Part shown: positions 52,721 through 64,000 of the stretch, piece by piece
How positions within the stretch are numbered: position 1 is the stretch's first letter
Layout of the letters: the number at the start of each line of letters is the position of its first letter
Source: Theocolax elegans
Lineage: Eukaryota > Arthropoda > Insecta > Hymenoptera > Cerocephalidae
Direction of reading: 5' to 3'
Assembly: GCA_026168455.1 (NCBI GenBank)
Contig: CM047426.1
Coordinates: forward strand, 70,032,916 to 70,096,915
DNA length: 64,000 bases
Notes under the pieces: generated by a model
Told to the model about the DNA's origin: nothing
Seen by the model: only the letters and a program-made list of their open reading frames with translations
Databases searched by the model: none
Made by a program: the position numbers and the translations under genes

Positions 52721-55700
52721 TTGTCTCGCCTCGCAGATATCCATCGAGAACTAAAAAGCGAATACATAAATTATTGTAACAAATTTTATATTCTTTTTAT
52801 AACAGTGTTGTGTAGCTAAACCGAAAATTATTTTTAGTATGATATACACGAAAAATACTTTTTTCGGAAGGCTGTGGCAATTGATTATCGTCACGTAGAA
52901 CCTGCAAGCGAGACAGTCTCGGCGCGTCGTTCAGATTGTCTCGCCTCGCAGATATACATCGAGAACTAAAAAGCAAATACATTAATTATTGTAACAAATT
53001 TTATAAATTTTTTATACCAGTGTTTGTGTAGCTAAACCGAAAATTATTTTTAGTAAGATATACACACATAAAACTTTGCTCGGAACGCAGTGGTGATTGA
53101 TTTTTGTCGCGTAGAACCTACGAGACGAGACACTTTCGGCGCGTCGTTCAGATTGTCTCGCCTCGCAGATATCCATCGAGAACTAAAAAGCGAATACATA
53201 AATTATTGTAACAAATTTTATAAATTTTTTATACCAGTGTTTGTGTAGATAAATCAAAAATTATTTTTAGTATGATATACACGAAAAATACTTTTTTCGG
53301 AAGGCTGTGGCAATTGATTATCGTCACGTAGAACCTGCAAGGCGAGACAGTCTCGGCGCGTCGTTCAGATTGTCTCGCCTCGCAGATATACATCGAGAAG
53401 TAAATAGCAAATACATAACTTATTTTAACAAATTTTATATTCTTTTTATAACAGTGTTTGTATAGATAAAATAAAAATTATTTTTAGTAAGATATACACA
53501 CAATAAAACTTTGCTCGGAACGCAGTGGTGATTGATTTTTGTCGCGTAGAACCTACGAGGCGAGACAATTTCGGCGCGTCGTTCAGATTGTCTCGCCTCG
53601 CAGATATCCATCGAGAACTAAAAAGCAAATACATTAATTATTGTAACAAATTTTATAAATTTTTTATACCAGTGTTTGTGTAGCTAAACCGAAAATTATT
53701 TTTAGTAAGATATACACACAATAAAACTTTGCTCGGAACGCAGTGGTGATTGATTTTTGTCGCGTAGAACCTACGAGACGAGACACTTTCGGCGCGTCGT
53801 TCAGATTGTCTCGCCTCGCAGATATCCATCGAGAACTAAAAAGCGAATACATAAATTATTGTAACAAATTTTATAAATTTTTTATACCAGTGTTTGTGTA
53901 GATAAATCAAAAATTATTTTTAGTAAGATATACACACAATAAAACTTTGCTCGGAACGCAGTGGTGATTGATTTTTGTCGCGTAGAACCTACGAGACGAG
54001 ACACTTTCGGCGCGTCGTTCAGATTGTCTCGCCTCGCAGATATCCATCGAGAACTAAAAAGCGAATACATAAATTATTGTAACAAATTTTATAAATTTTT
54101 TATACCAGTGTTTGTGTAGCTAAACCGAAAATTATTTTTAGTAAGATATACACACAATAAAACTTTGCTCGGAACGCAGTGGTGATTGATTTTTGTCGCG
54201 TAGAACCTACGAGACGAGACACTTTCGGCGCGTCGTTCAGATTGTCTCGCCTCGCAGATATCCATCGAGAACTAAAAAGCGAATACATAAATTATTGTAA
54301 CAAATTTTATAAATTTTTTATACCAGTGTTTGTGTAGATAAATCAAAAATTATTTTTAGTAAGATATACACACATAAAACTTTGCTCGGAACGCAGTGGT
54401 GATTGATTTTTGTCGCGTAGAACCTACGAGACGAGACACTTTCGGCGCGTCGTTCAGATTGTCTCGCCTCGCAGATATCCATCGAGAACTAAAAAGCAAA
54501 TACATAACTTATTTTAACAAATTTTATATTCTTTTTATAACAGTGTTGTGTAGCTAAACCGAAAATTATTTTTAGTATGATATACACGAAAAATACTTTT
54601 TTCGGAAGGCTGTGGCAATTGATTATCGTCACGTAGAACCTGCAAGGCGAGACAGTCTCGGCGCGCCGTTCAGTTTGTCACGCTCGCAGATATCCATCGA
54701 GAACTAAAAAGCAAATACATTAATTATTGTAACAAATTTTATAAATTTTTTATACCAGTGTTTGTGTAGCTAAACCGAAAATTATTTTTAGTAAGATATA
54801 CACACAATAAAACTTTGCTCGGAACGCAGTGGTGATTGATTTTTGTCGCGTAGAACCTACGAGACGAGACACTTTCGGCGCGTCGTTCAGATTGTCTCGC
54901 CTCGCAGATATCCATCGAGAACTAAAAAGCGAATACATAAATTATTGTAACAAATTTTATAAATTTTTTATACCAGTGTTTGTGTAGCTAAACCGAAAAT
55001 TATTTTTAGTATGATATACACGAAAAATACTTTTTTCGGAAGGCTGTGGCAATTGATTATCGTCACGTAGAACCTGCAAGGCGAGACAGTCTCGGCGCGC
55101 CGTTCAGTTTGTCACGCTCGCAGATATCCATCGAGAACTAAAAAGCGAATACATAAATTATTGTAACAAATTTTATAAATTTTTTATACCAGTGTTTGTG
55201 TAGCTAAACCTAAAATTATTTTTAGTAAGATATACACACATAAAACTTTGCTCGGAACGCAGTGGTGATTGATTTTTGTCGCGTAGAACCTACGAGGCGA
55301 GACAATTTCGGCGCGTCGTTCAGATTGTCTCGCCTCGCAGATATCCATCGAGAACTAAAAAGCAAATACATTAATTATTGTAACAAATTTTATAAATTTT
55401 TTATACCAGTGTTTGTGTAGCTAAACCGAAAATTATTTTTAGTAAGATATACACACAATAAAACTTTGCTCGGAACGCAGTGGTGATTGATTTTTGTCGC
55501 GTAGAACCTACGAGACGAGACACTTTCGGCGCGTCGTTCAGATTGTCTCGCCTCGCAGATATCCATCGAGAACTAAAAAGCGAATACATAAATTATTGTA
55601 ACAAATTTTATAAATTTTTTATACCAGTGTTTGTGTAGATAAATCAAAAATTATTTTTAGTAAGATATACACACAATAAAACTTTGCTCGGAACGCAGTG

Positions 55701-56719
55701 GTGATTGATTTTTGTCGCGTAGAACCTACGAGACGAGACACTTTCGGCGCGTCGTTCAGATTGTCTCGCCTCGCAGATATCCATCGAGAACTAAAAAGCG
55801 AATACATAAATTATTGTAACAAATTTTATAAATTTTTTATACCAGTGTTTGTGTAGCTAAACCGAAAATTATTTTTAGTAAGATATACACACATAAAACT
55901 TTGCTCGGAACGCAGTGGTGATTGATTTTTGTCGCGTAGAACCTACGAGACGAGACACTTTCGGCGCGTCGTTCAGATTGTCTCGCCTCGCAGATATCCA
56001 TCGAGAACTAAAAAGCGAATACATAAATTATTGTAACAAATTTTATAAAGTTTTTATACCAGTGTTTGTGTAGATAAATCAAAAATTATTTTTAGTAAGA
56101 TATACACACATAAAACTTTGCTCGGAACGCAGTGGTGATTGATTTTTGTCGCGTAGAACCTACGAGACGAGACACTTTCGGCGCGTCGTTCAGATTGTCT
56201 CGCCTCGCAGATATCCATCGAGAACTAAAAAGCAAATACATAACTTATTTTAACAAATTTTATATTCTTTTTATAACAGTGTTGTGTAGCTAAACCGAAA
56301 ATTATTTTTAGTATGATATACACGAAAAATACTTTTTTCGGAAGGCTGTGGCAATTGATTATCGTCACGTAGAACCTGCAAGGCGAGACAGTCTCGGCGC
56401 GCCGTTCAGTTTGTCACGCTCGCAGATATCCATCGAGAACTAAAAAGCAAATACATTAATTATTGTAACAAATTTTATAAATTTTTTATACCAGTGTTTG
56501 TGTAGCTAAACCGAAAATTATTTTTAGTAAGATATACACACAATAATACTTTGCTCGGAAGGCAGTGGTGAATGATTTTTGTCGCGTAGAACCTACGAGA
56601 CGAGACACTTTCGGCGCGTCGTTCAGATTGTCTCGCCTCGCAGATATCCATCGAGAACTAAAAAGCAAATACATAACTTATTTTAACAAATTTTATATTC
56701 TTTTTATAACAGTGTTGTG

Positions 56720-57495
56720 TAGCTAAACCTAAAATTATTTTTAGTATGATATACACGAAAAATACTTTTTTCGGAAGGCTGTGGCAATTGATTATCGTCA
56801 CGTAGAACCTGCAAAGCGAGACAGTCTCGGCGCGTCGTTCAGATTGTCTCGCCTCGCAGATATACATCGAGAACTAAAAAGCGAATACATAAATTATTGT
56901 AACAAATTTTATATTCTTTTTATAACAGTGTTTGTATAGATAAAATAAAAATTATTTTTAGTAAGATATACACACAATAAAACTTTGCTCGGAACGCAGT
57001 GGTGATTGATTTTTGTCGCGTAGAACCTACGAGACGAGACACTTTCGGCGCGTCGTTCAGATTGTCTCGCCTCCAGATATGCATAGAGAAGTAACAAGCA
57101 AATACATAATATATTCTAACAAATTTTATATTCTTTTTATAAGCGTGTTTGTATAGATAATATCAAAGTTATTTTTAGTAAGATATACACACAATAATAC
57201 TTTGCTCGGAAGGCAGTGGTGAATGATTTTTGTCGCGTTGAACCTACGAGGCGAGACACGTTCGGCGCGTCGTTCAGATTGTCTCGCCTCGCAGATATCC
57301 ATCGAGAACTAAAAAGCAAATACATTAATTATTGTAACAAATTTTATAAAGTTTTTATACCAGTGTTTGTGTAGATAAATCAAAAATTATTTTTAGTATG
57401 ATATACACAAAAATTACTTTTTTCGGACGACTGTGGCGATTGATTATTGTCGGGTAGAACCTACGAGGCGAGACAATTTCGGCGCGTCGTTCAGA
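56720..57495. repeat. Satellite segment duplicated (copy 2)
   Basis: This is the partner of 51945-52720. The same order of rare monomer variants shows that a multi-monomer block was copied. Confidence 0.8.
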
Positions 57496-58349
57496 TTGTC
57501 TTGCCTCGCAGATATCCATCGAGAACTAAAAAGCAAATACGTAATTTATTGTAACCTATTTTATATTATTTTTATAACAGAGCATGGTAGATAAACCGTA
57601 AATTATTTTTAGTATGATATACACAAAAGATTCTTTGTACGGAAGGCTGTGACGATTGATTATCGTCACGTAGAACCTGCAAGTCAAGACAGTCTCGGCG
57701 CGCCGTTCAGTTTGTCTCGCTCGCAGATATACATCGAGAAGTAAAAAACAAATACATTAATTATTTTAAAAAATTTTATTAATTTTTTATACCAGTGTTT
57801 GTGTAGATAAACCGAAAATTATTTTTAGTATGATATACACAAAAATTACTTTTTTCGGACGACTGTGGCGATTGATTATTGTCGCGTAGAACCTACGAGG
57901 CGAGACACTTTCGGCGCGTCGTTCAGATTGTCTGGCCTCGTAGATATCCATCGAGAACTAAAAAGCAAATACATAATTTATTGTAACCTATTTTATATTA
58001 TTTTTATAACATTGCGTGGTAGATGAACCATAAATTATTTTTAGTATGATATACACAAAAGATTCGTTGTTCGGAAGGCTGTGGCGATTGATTATTTTCA
58101 CGTAGAACCTGCAAGGCGAGACAGTCTCGGCGCGTCGTTCAGATTGTCTCGCCTCGCAGATATACATCGAGAAGTAAAAAACAAATACATAACTTATTTT
58201 AACATATTTTATATTCTTTTTATAATAGTGTTTTTATAGATAAAATTAAAATTATTATTAGTAAGATATAAACACAATAATACTTTGCACGGAACGCAGT
58301 GGTGATTGATTTTTGTCGCGTAGAACCAACGAGGCGTGACAATTTTGGC

Positions 58350-61300
58350 GCGTCGTTCAGATTGTCTCACCTCCAGATATCCATAGAGAAGTAACAAGCA
58401 AATACATAATATATTCTAACAAATTTTATATTCTTTTTATAAGCGTGTTTGTGTAGTGAAACCGTTAATAATCTTTAGTATGATATACACAAAAAATATT
58501 TTTTTCTCGGAATGCTGCGGCGATTGGAATTCTAGCGTAGAACCTGAGAGGCGAGACTCTTTCGGCACGTCGTTCAGATTGTCTCGCCTCGCAGGTATCC
58601 ATCGAGAACTAAAAAGCAAATACATAAATTATTGAAACAAATTTTATATTCCTTTATAACAGTGGTTGTGTAAATAAATCAAAAATTATTTGTAGTAAAC
58701 TCGAAGCACTAACAATCCTTTTTCTCGGAAAGCTGCGGCGATTGGTATTCTCCCGAAGAACCTGCGAGGCGAGACACTTTTGGAGCGTCTTTCAGATTGT
58801 CTTGCCTCGAAGTTATCCATAGACAAGTAAAAAGCAAATAAGTAATTTATTGTTACAAATTTTATATTCTTTTTATCACATTGTTTGTGTAGATAAACCG
58901 AAAATTATTTTTGTATGATATACATAAAAAATATGTTTTCTCGGAAGGCTGTCGCGATTGATTATTGTCGCGTAGATCCTACGAGGCGAGACATTCGGCG
59001 CGTCGTTCAGATTGTCTCTCCTCGCAGATATCCATCGAGAACTAAAAAGCAAAAACATAATTTATTGTAACCTTTTTTATATTATTTTTATAACAGTGCG
59101 TGGAAGATGAACCATAAATTATTTTTAGTATGATATACACAAAAATTACTCTTTTCGGAAGACTGTGGCGATTGATTATTGTCGCGTAGAACCTACGAGG
59201 CGAGACACTTTCGGCGCGTCGTTCAGATTGTCTCGCCTCCAGATATGCATAGAGAACTAAAAAGCAAATACATAACTTATTTTAACAAATTTTATATTCT
59301 TTTTATAACAGTGTTTGTGTAGCTAAACCGAAAATTATTGTTAGTATGATATACACGAAAAATACTTTTTTCGGAAGTCTGTGGCGATTGATTATCGTCA
59401 CGTAGAACCTGCAAGGCGATACAGTCTCGGCGCGCCGTTCAGTTTGTCTCGCTCCCAGATACCCATCGAGAACTAAAAAGGAAATGCATTTATTATTGTA
59501 ACAAATTTTATAAATTTTTTATACCAGTGTTCGTGTAGATAAACCGAAAATTATTTTTAGTATGATATACACAAATATTACTCTTTTCGGAAGACTGTGG
59601 CGATTGATTATTGTCGCGTAGAACCTACGAGGCGAGACACTTTCGGCGCGTCGTTCAGATTGTCTTGCCTCGCAGATATCCATCGAGAACTAAAAAGAGA
59701 ATACATAACTTATATTAACAAATTGTATATTCTTTTTATAACAGTGTTTGTGTAGCTAAACCGAAAATTATTTTTAGTATGATATACACGAAAAATACTT
59801 TTTTCGGAAGGCTGTGGCGATTGATTATCGTCACGTAGAATCTGCAAGGCGATACAGTCTCGGCGCGCCGTTCAGTTTGTCTCGCTCCCAGATGCCCATC
59901 GAGAACTAAAAAGCAAATACATAAATTATTGTAACAAATTTTATAAATTTTTTTACCAGTGTTTGTGTAGATAAACCAAAATTATATTTAGTATGATATA
60001 CACAAAAATTACTTTTTTTCGGACGACTGTGGCGATTGATTATTGTCGCGTAGAACCTACGAGGCGAGACATTCGGCGCGTCGTTCAGATTGTCTCACCT
60101 CCAGATATCCATAGAGAAGTAACAAGCAAATACATAATATATTCTAACAAATTTTATATTCTTTTTATAAGCGTGTTTGTGTAGTGAAACCGTTAATAAT
60201 CTTTAGTATGATATACACAAAAAATATTTTTTTCTCGGAATGCTGCGGCGATTGGAATTCTAGCGTAGAACCTGAGAGGCGAGACTCTTTCGGCACGTCG
60301 TTCAGATTGTCTCGCCTCGCAGGTATCCATCGAGAACTAAAAAGCAAATACATAAATTATTGAAACAAATTTTATATTCCTTTATAACAGTGGTTGTGTA
60401 AATAAATCAAAAATTATTTGTAGTAAACTCGAAGCACTAACAATCCTTTTTCTCGGAAAGCTGCGGCGATTGGTATTCTCCCGAAGAACCTGCGAGGCGA
60501 GACACTTTTGGAGCGTCTTTCAGATTGTCTTGCCTCGAAGTTATCCATAGACAAGTAAAAAGCAAATAAGTAATTTATTGTTACAAATTTTATATTCTTT
60601 TTATCACATTGTTTGTGTAGATAAACCGAAAATTATTTTTGTATGATATACATAAAAAATATGTTTTCTCGGAAGGCTGTCGCGATTGATTATTGTCGCG
60701 TAGATCCTACGAGGCGAGACATTCGGCGCGTCGTTCAGATTGTCTCTCCTCGCAGATATCCATCGAGAACTAAAAAGCAAAAACATAATTTATTGTAACC
60801 TTTTTTATATTATTTTTATAACAGTGCGTGGAAGATGAACCATAAATTATTTTTAGTATGATATACACAAAAATTACTCTTTTCGGAAGACTGTGGCGAT
60901 TGATTATTGTCGCGTAGAACCTACGAGGCGAGACACTTTCGGCGCGTCGTTCAGATTGTCTCGCCTCCAGATATGCATAGAGAACTAAAAAGCAAATACA
61001 TAACTTATTTTAACAAATTTTATATTCTTTTTATAACAGTGTTTGTGTAGCTAAACCGAAAATTATTGTTAGTATGATATACACGAAAAATACTTTTTTC
61101 GGAAGTCTGTGGCGATTGATTATCGTCACGTAGAACCTGCAAGGCGATACAGTCTCGGCGCGCCGTTCAGTTTGTCTCGCTCCCAGATACCCATCGAGAA
61201 CTAAAAAGGAAATGCATTTATTATTGTAACAAATTTTATAAATTTTTTATACCAGTGTTCGTGTAGATAAACCGAAAATTATTTTTAGTATGATATACAC

Positions 61301-63540
61301 AAATATTACTCTTTTCGGAAGACTGTGGCGATTGATTATTGTCGCGTAGAACCTACGAGGCGAGACACTTTCGGCGCGTCGTTCAGATTGTCTTGCCTCG
61401 CAGATATCCATCGAGAACTAAAAAGAGAATACATAACTTATATTAACAAATTGTATATTCTTTTTATAACAGTGTTTGTGTAGCTAAACCGAAAATTATT
61501 TTTAGTATGATATACACGAAAAATACTTTTTTCGGAAGGCTGTGGCGATTGATTATCGTCACGTAGAATCTGCAAGGCGATACAGTCTCGGCGCGCCGTT
61601 CAGTTTGTCTCGCTCCCAGATGCCCATCGAGAACTAAAAAGCAAATACATAAATTATTGTAACAAATTTTATAAATTTTTTTTACCAGTGTTTGTGTAGA
61701 TAAACCAAAATTATATTTAGTATGATATACACAAAAATTACTTTTTTTCGGACGACTGTGGCGATTGATTATTGTCGCGTAGAACCTACGAGGCGAGACA
61801 TTCGGCGCGTCGTTCAGATTGTCTCACCTCCAGATATCCATAGAGAAGTAACAAGCAAATACATAATATATTCTAACAAATTTTATATTCTTTTTATAAG
61901 CGTGTTTGTGTAGTGAAACCGTTAATAATCTTTAGTATGATATACACAAAAAATTTTTTTTCTCGGAATGCTGCGGCGATTGGAATTCTAGCGTAGAACC
62001 TGAGAGGCGAGACTCTTTCGGCACGTCGTTCAGATTGTCTCGCCTCGCAGGTATCCATCGAGAACTAAAAAGCAAATACATAAATTATTGAAACAAATTT
62101 TATATTCCTTTATAACAGTGGTTGTGTAAATAAATCAAAAATTATTTGTAGTAAACTCGAAGCACTAACAATCCTTTTTCTCGGAAAGCTGCGGCGATTG
62201 GTATTCTCCCGAAGAACCTGCGAGGCGAGACACTTTTGGAGCGTCTTTCAGATTGTCTTGCCTCGAAGTTATCCATAGACAAGTAAAAAGCAAATAAGTA
62301 ATTTATTGTTACAAATTTTATATTCTTTTTATCACATTGTTTGTGTAGATAAACCGAAAATTATTTTTGTATGATATACATAAAAAATATGTTTTCTCGG
62401 AAGGCTGTCGCGATTGATTATTGTCGCGTAGATCCTACGAGGCGAGACATTCGGCGCGTCGTTCAGATTGTCTCTCCTCGCAGATATCCATCGAGAACTA
62501 AAAAGCAAAAACATAATTTATTGTAACCTTTTTTATATTATTTTTATAACAGTGCGTGGAAGATGAACCATAAATTATTTTTAGTATGATATACACAAAA
62601 ATTACTCTTTTCGGAAGACTGTGGCGATTGATTATTGTCGCGTAGAACCTACGAGGCGAGACACTTTCGGCGCGTCGTTCAGATTGTCTCGCCTCCAGAT
62701 ATGCATAGAGAACTAAAAAGCAAATACATAACTTATTTTAACAAATTTTATATTCTTTTTATAACAGTGTTTGTGTAGCTAAACCGAAAATTATTGTTAG
62801 TATGATATACACGAAAAATACTTTTTTCGGAAGTCTGTGGCGATTGATTATCGTCACGTAGAACCTGCAAGGCGATACAGTCTCGGCGCGCCGTTCAGTT
62901 TGTCTCGCTCCCAGATACCCATCGAGAACTAAAAAGGAAATGCATTTATTATTGTAACAAATTTTATAAATTTTTTATACCAGTGTTTGTGTAGATAAAC
63001 CGAAAATTATTTTTAGTATGATATACACAAATATTACTCTTTTCGGAAGACTGTGGCGATTGATTATTGTCGCGTAGAACCTACGAGGCGAGACACTTTC
63101 GGCGCGTCGTTCAGATTGTCTTGCCTCGCAGATATCCATCGAGAACTAAAAAGAGAATACATAACTTATATTAACAAATTGTATATTCTTTTTATAACAG
63201 TGTTTGTGTAGCTAAACCGAAAATTATTTTTAGTATGATATACACGAAAAATACTTTTTTCGGAAGGCTGTGGCGATTGATTATCGTCACGTAGAATCTG
63301 CAAGGCGATACAGTCTCGGCGCGCCGTTCAGTTTGTCTCGCTCCCAGATGCCCATCGAGAACTAAAAAGCAAATACATAAATTATTGTAACAAATTTTAT
63401 AAATTTTTTTTACCAGTGTTTGTGTAGATAAACCGAAAATTATATTTAGTATGATATACACAAAAATTACTTTTTTTCGGACGACTGTGGCGATTGATTA
63501 TTGTCGCGTAGAACCTACGAGGCGAGACATTCGGCGCGTC
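58350..63540. repeat. Higher-order repeat: three copies of a 1728-bp, 8-monomer unit
   Basis: The same sequence landmarks recur at 58403, 60131 and 61860, and at 58876, 60604 and 62332, a period of 1728-1729 bp. Copies differ by only a few bases, whereas monomers within a unit differ much more, the signature of higher-order amplification. Confidence 0.92.
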
Positions 63541-64000
63541 GTTCAGATAGTCTCGCCTCGCAGATATCCATTGAGAACTAAAAAGCAAATACATAATTTA
63601 TTGTAACCTATTTCATATTATTATATAAGAGTGCGTGGTAGATAAACCATAAATTATTTTTAGTATGATATACACAAAAGATTCTTTGTTCGGAAGGCAG
63701 TGGCGATTGATTATTGTCACGTAGAGCCTGCATGGCGAGACAGTCTCGGCGCGTCGTCCAGATTGTCTCGCCGCGCAGATATACATCGAGAAGTAAAAAG
63801 CAAATACATAACTTATTTTTACAAATTTTGTATTCTTTTTGTAAGTGTTTGTGTAGCTAAACCTAAAATTATTTTTAGTATGATATACACGAAAAATACT
63901 TTTTTCGGAAGGCTGTGGCGATTGATTATCGTCACGTAGAACCTGCAAGGCGAGACAGTCTCGGCGCGTCGTTCAGATTGTCTCGCCTCGCAGATATACA

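Larger units (their letters stand above)
51637..64000. repeat. Satellite array, about 217-bp monomers
   Basis: About 57 head-to-tail monomers of 215-218 bp fill the rest of the window and run off its end. Each has an AT-rich half (TTATTTTTAGTATGATATACAC) and a GC-rich half (GCGAGAC...CGGCGCGTCGTTCAG). In the most symmetric copies CGAGGCGAGACAAT and ATTGTCTCGCCTCG form a perfect 14-bp dyad around a 17-nt loop (52689-52733). Two main monomer types alternate, one with GCTCGGAACGCAGTGGTGA and one with TTCGGAAGGCTGTGGCAATT. Repeated 60-62-codon minus-strand ORFs are monomer shadows. Confidence 0.97.

Noticed and set aside
53446..58397. Series of 62-codon minus-strand ORFs as a gene family
   Set aside because: They recur at the monomer period, drift with monomer variants, and have no start, splice or codon evidence; they are satellite shadows.

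Overview
The window is AT-rich eukaryotic DNA made almost entirely of transposable elements and satellite. I see no bacterial-style genes or operons. It looks like an insect genome: the Copia elements have Drosophila copia-like LTR starts and a primer site matching the anticodon region of initiator tRNA-Met, the Gypsy elements have a TGGCGCCCAAC primer site, and there are arthropod-type Gag zinc fingers and several SINE and MITE families. Hymenoptera is a guess. No complete host gene was recognised. The only candidate is the 3' end of a multi-exon gene for an Ala/Pro/Gly-rich protein (31513-32540, minus).

Layout. 1-7400: AT-rich DNA with a complete type III hammerhead ribozyme motif (246-312), a tRNA-headed SINE, two long foldback elements, a TTAA-flanked piggyBac-like MITE, a repeat-family fragment and microsatellites. 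7402-45367: a nested set. The outer, decayed Copia-A1 (plus) is interrupted by a second copy, Copia-A2 (minus, 9349-33081, target duplication CTTTA). Copia-A2 contains Copia-B (12843-19824, identical LTRs, duplication CATAT), an apparently intact Gypsy-1 (20150-29839, 1137-bp LTRs that appear identical, duplication ATAC) and a 2.9-kb insertion bearing the Ala-rich gene exons. Copia-A1 itself also carries a tRNA SINE, a 5S-rRNA-derived SINE, a hairpin element holding another piggyBac-like MITE, and a gag-only LTR retrotransposon (37361-44585). 45421-46440: an octamer minisatellite, a short duplication around a terminator-like hairpin, and unassigned sequence. 46440-51636: a decayed Gypsy-2 in which a Gag-type zinc-finger ORF lies downstream of pol. 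51637-64000: a satellite array of about 217-bp monomers with higher-order organisation, running off the window.

How parts work together. Copia-B appears to make Gag from a spliced three-exon message, has intact protease and integrase, but lacks the front of reverse transcriptase, so it would need reverse transcriptase from elsewhere. Gypsy-1 has every standard part in order: primer site, Gag, an in-phase GGGAAAC slippery heptamer, protease-RT-RNase H-integrase and a polypurine tract. The gag-only element and Gypsy-2 share a Gag zinc-finger signature and a similar LTR start, so they may belong to related families, one non-autonomous. The most notable single item is the hammerhead, whose two loops contain perfectly complementary 8-nt segments.
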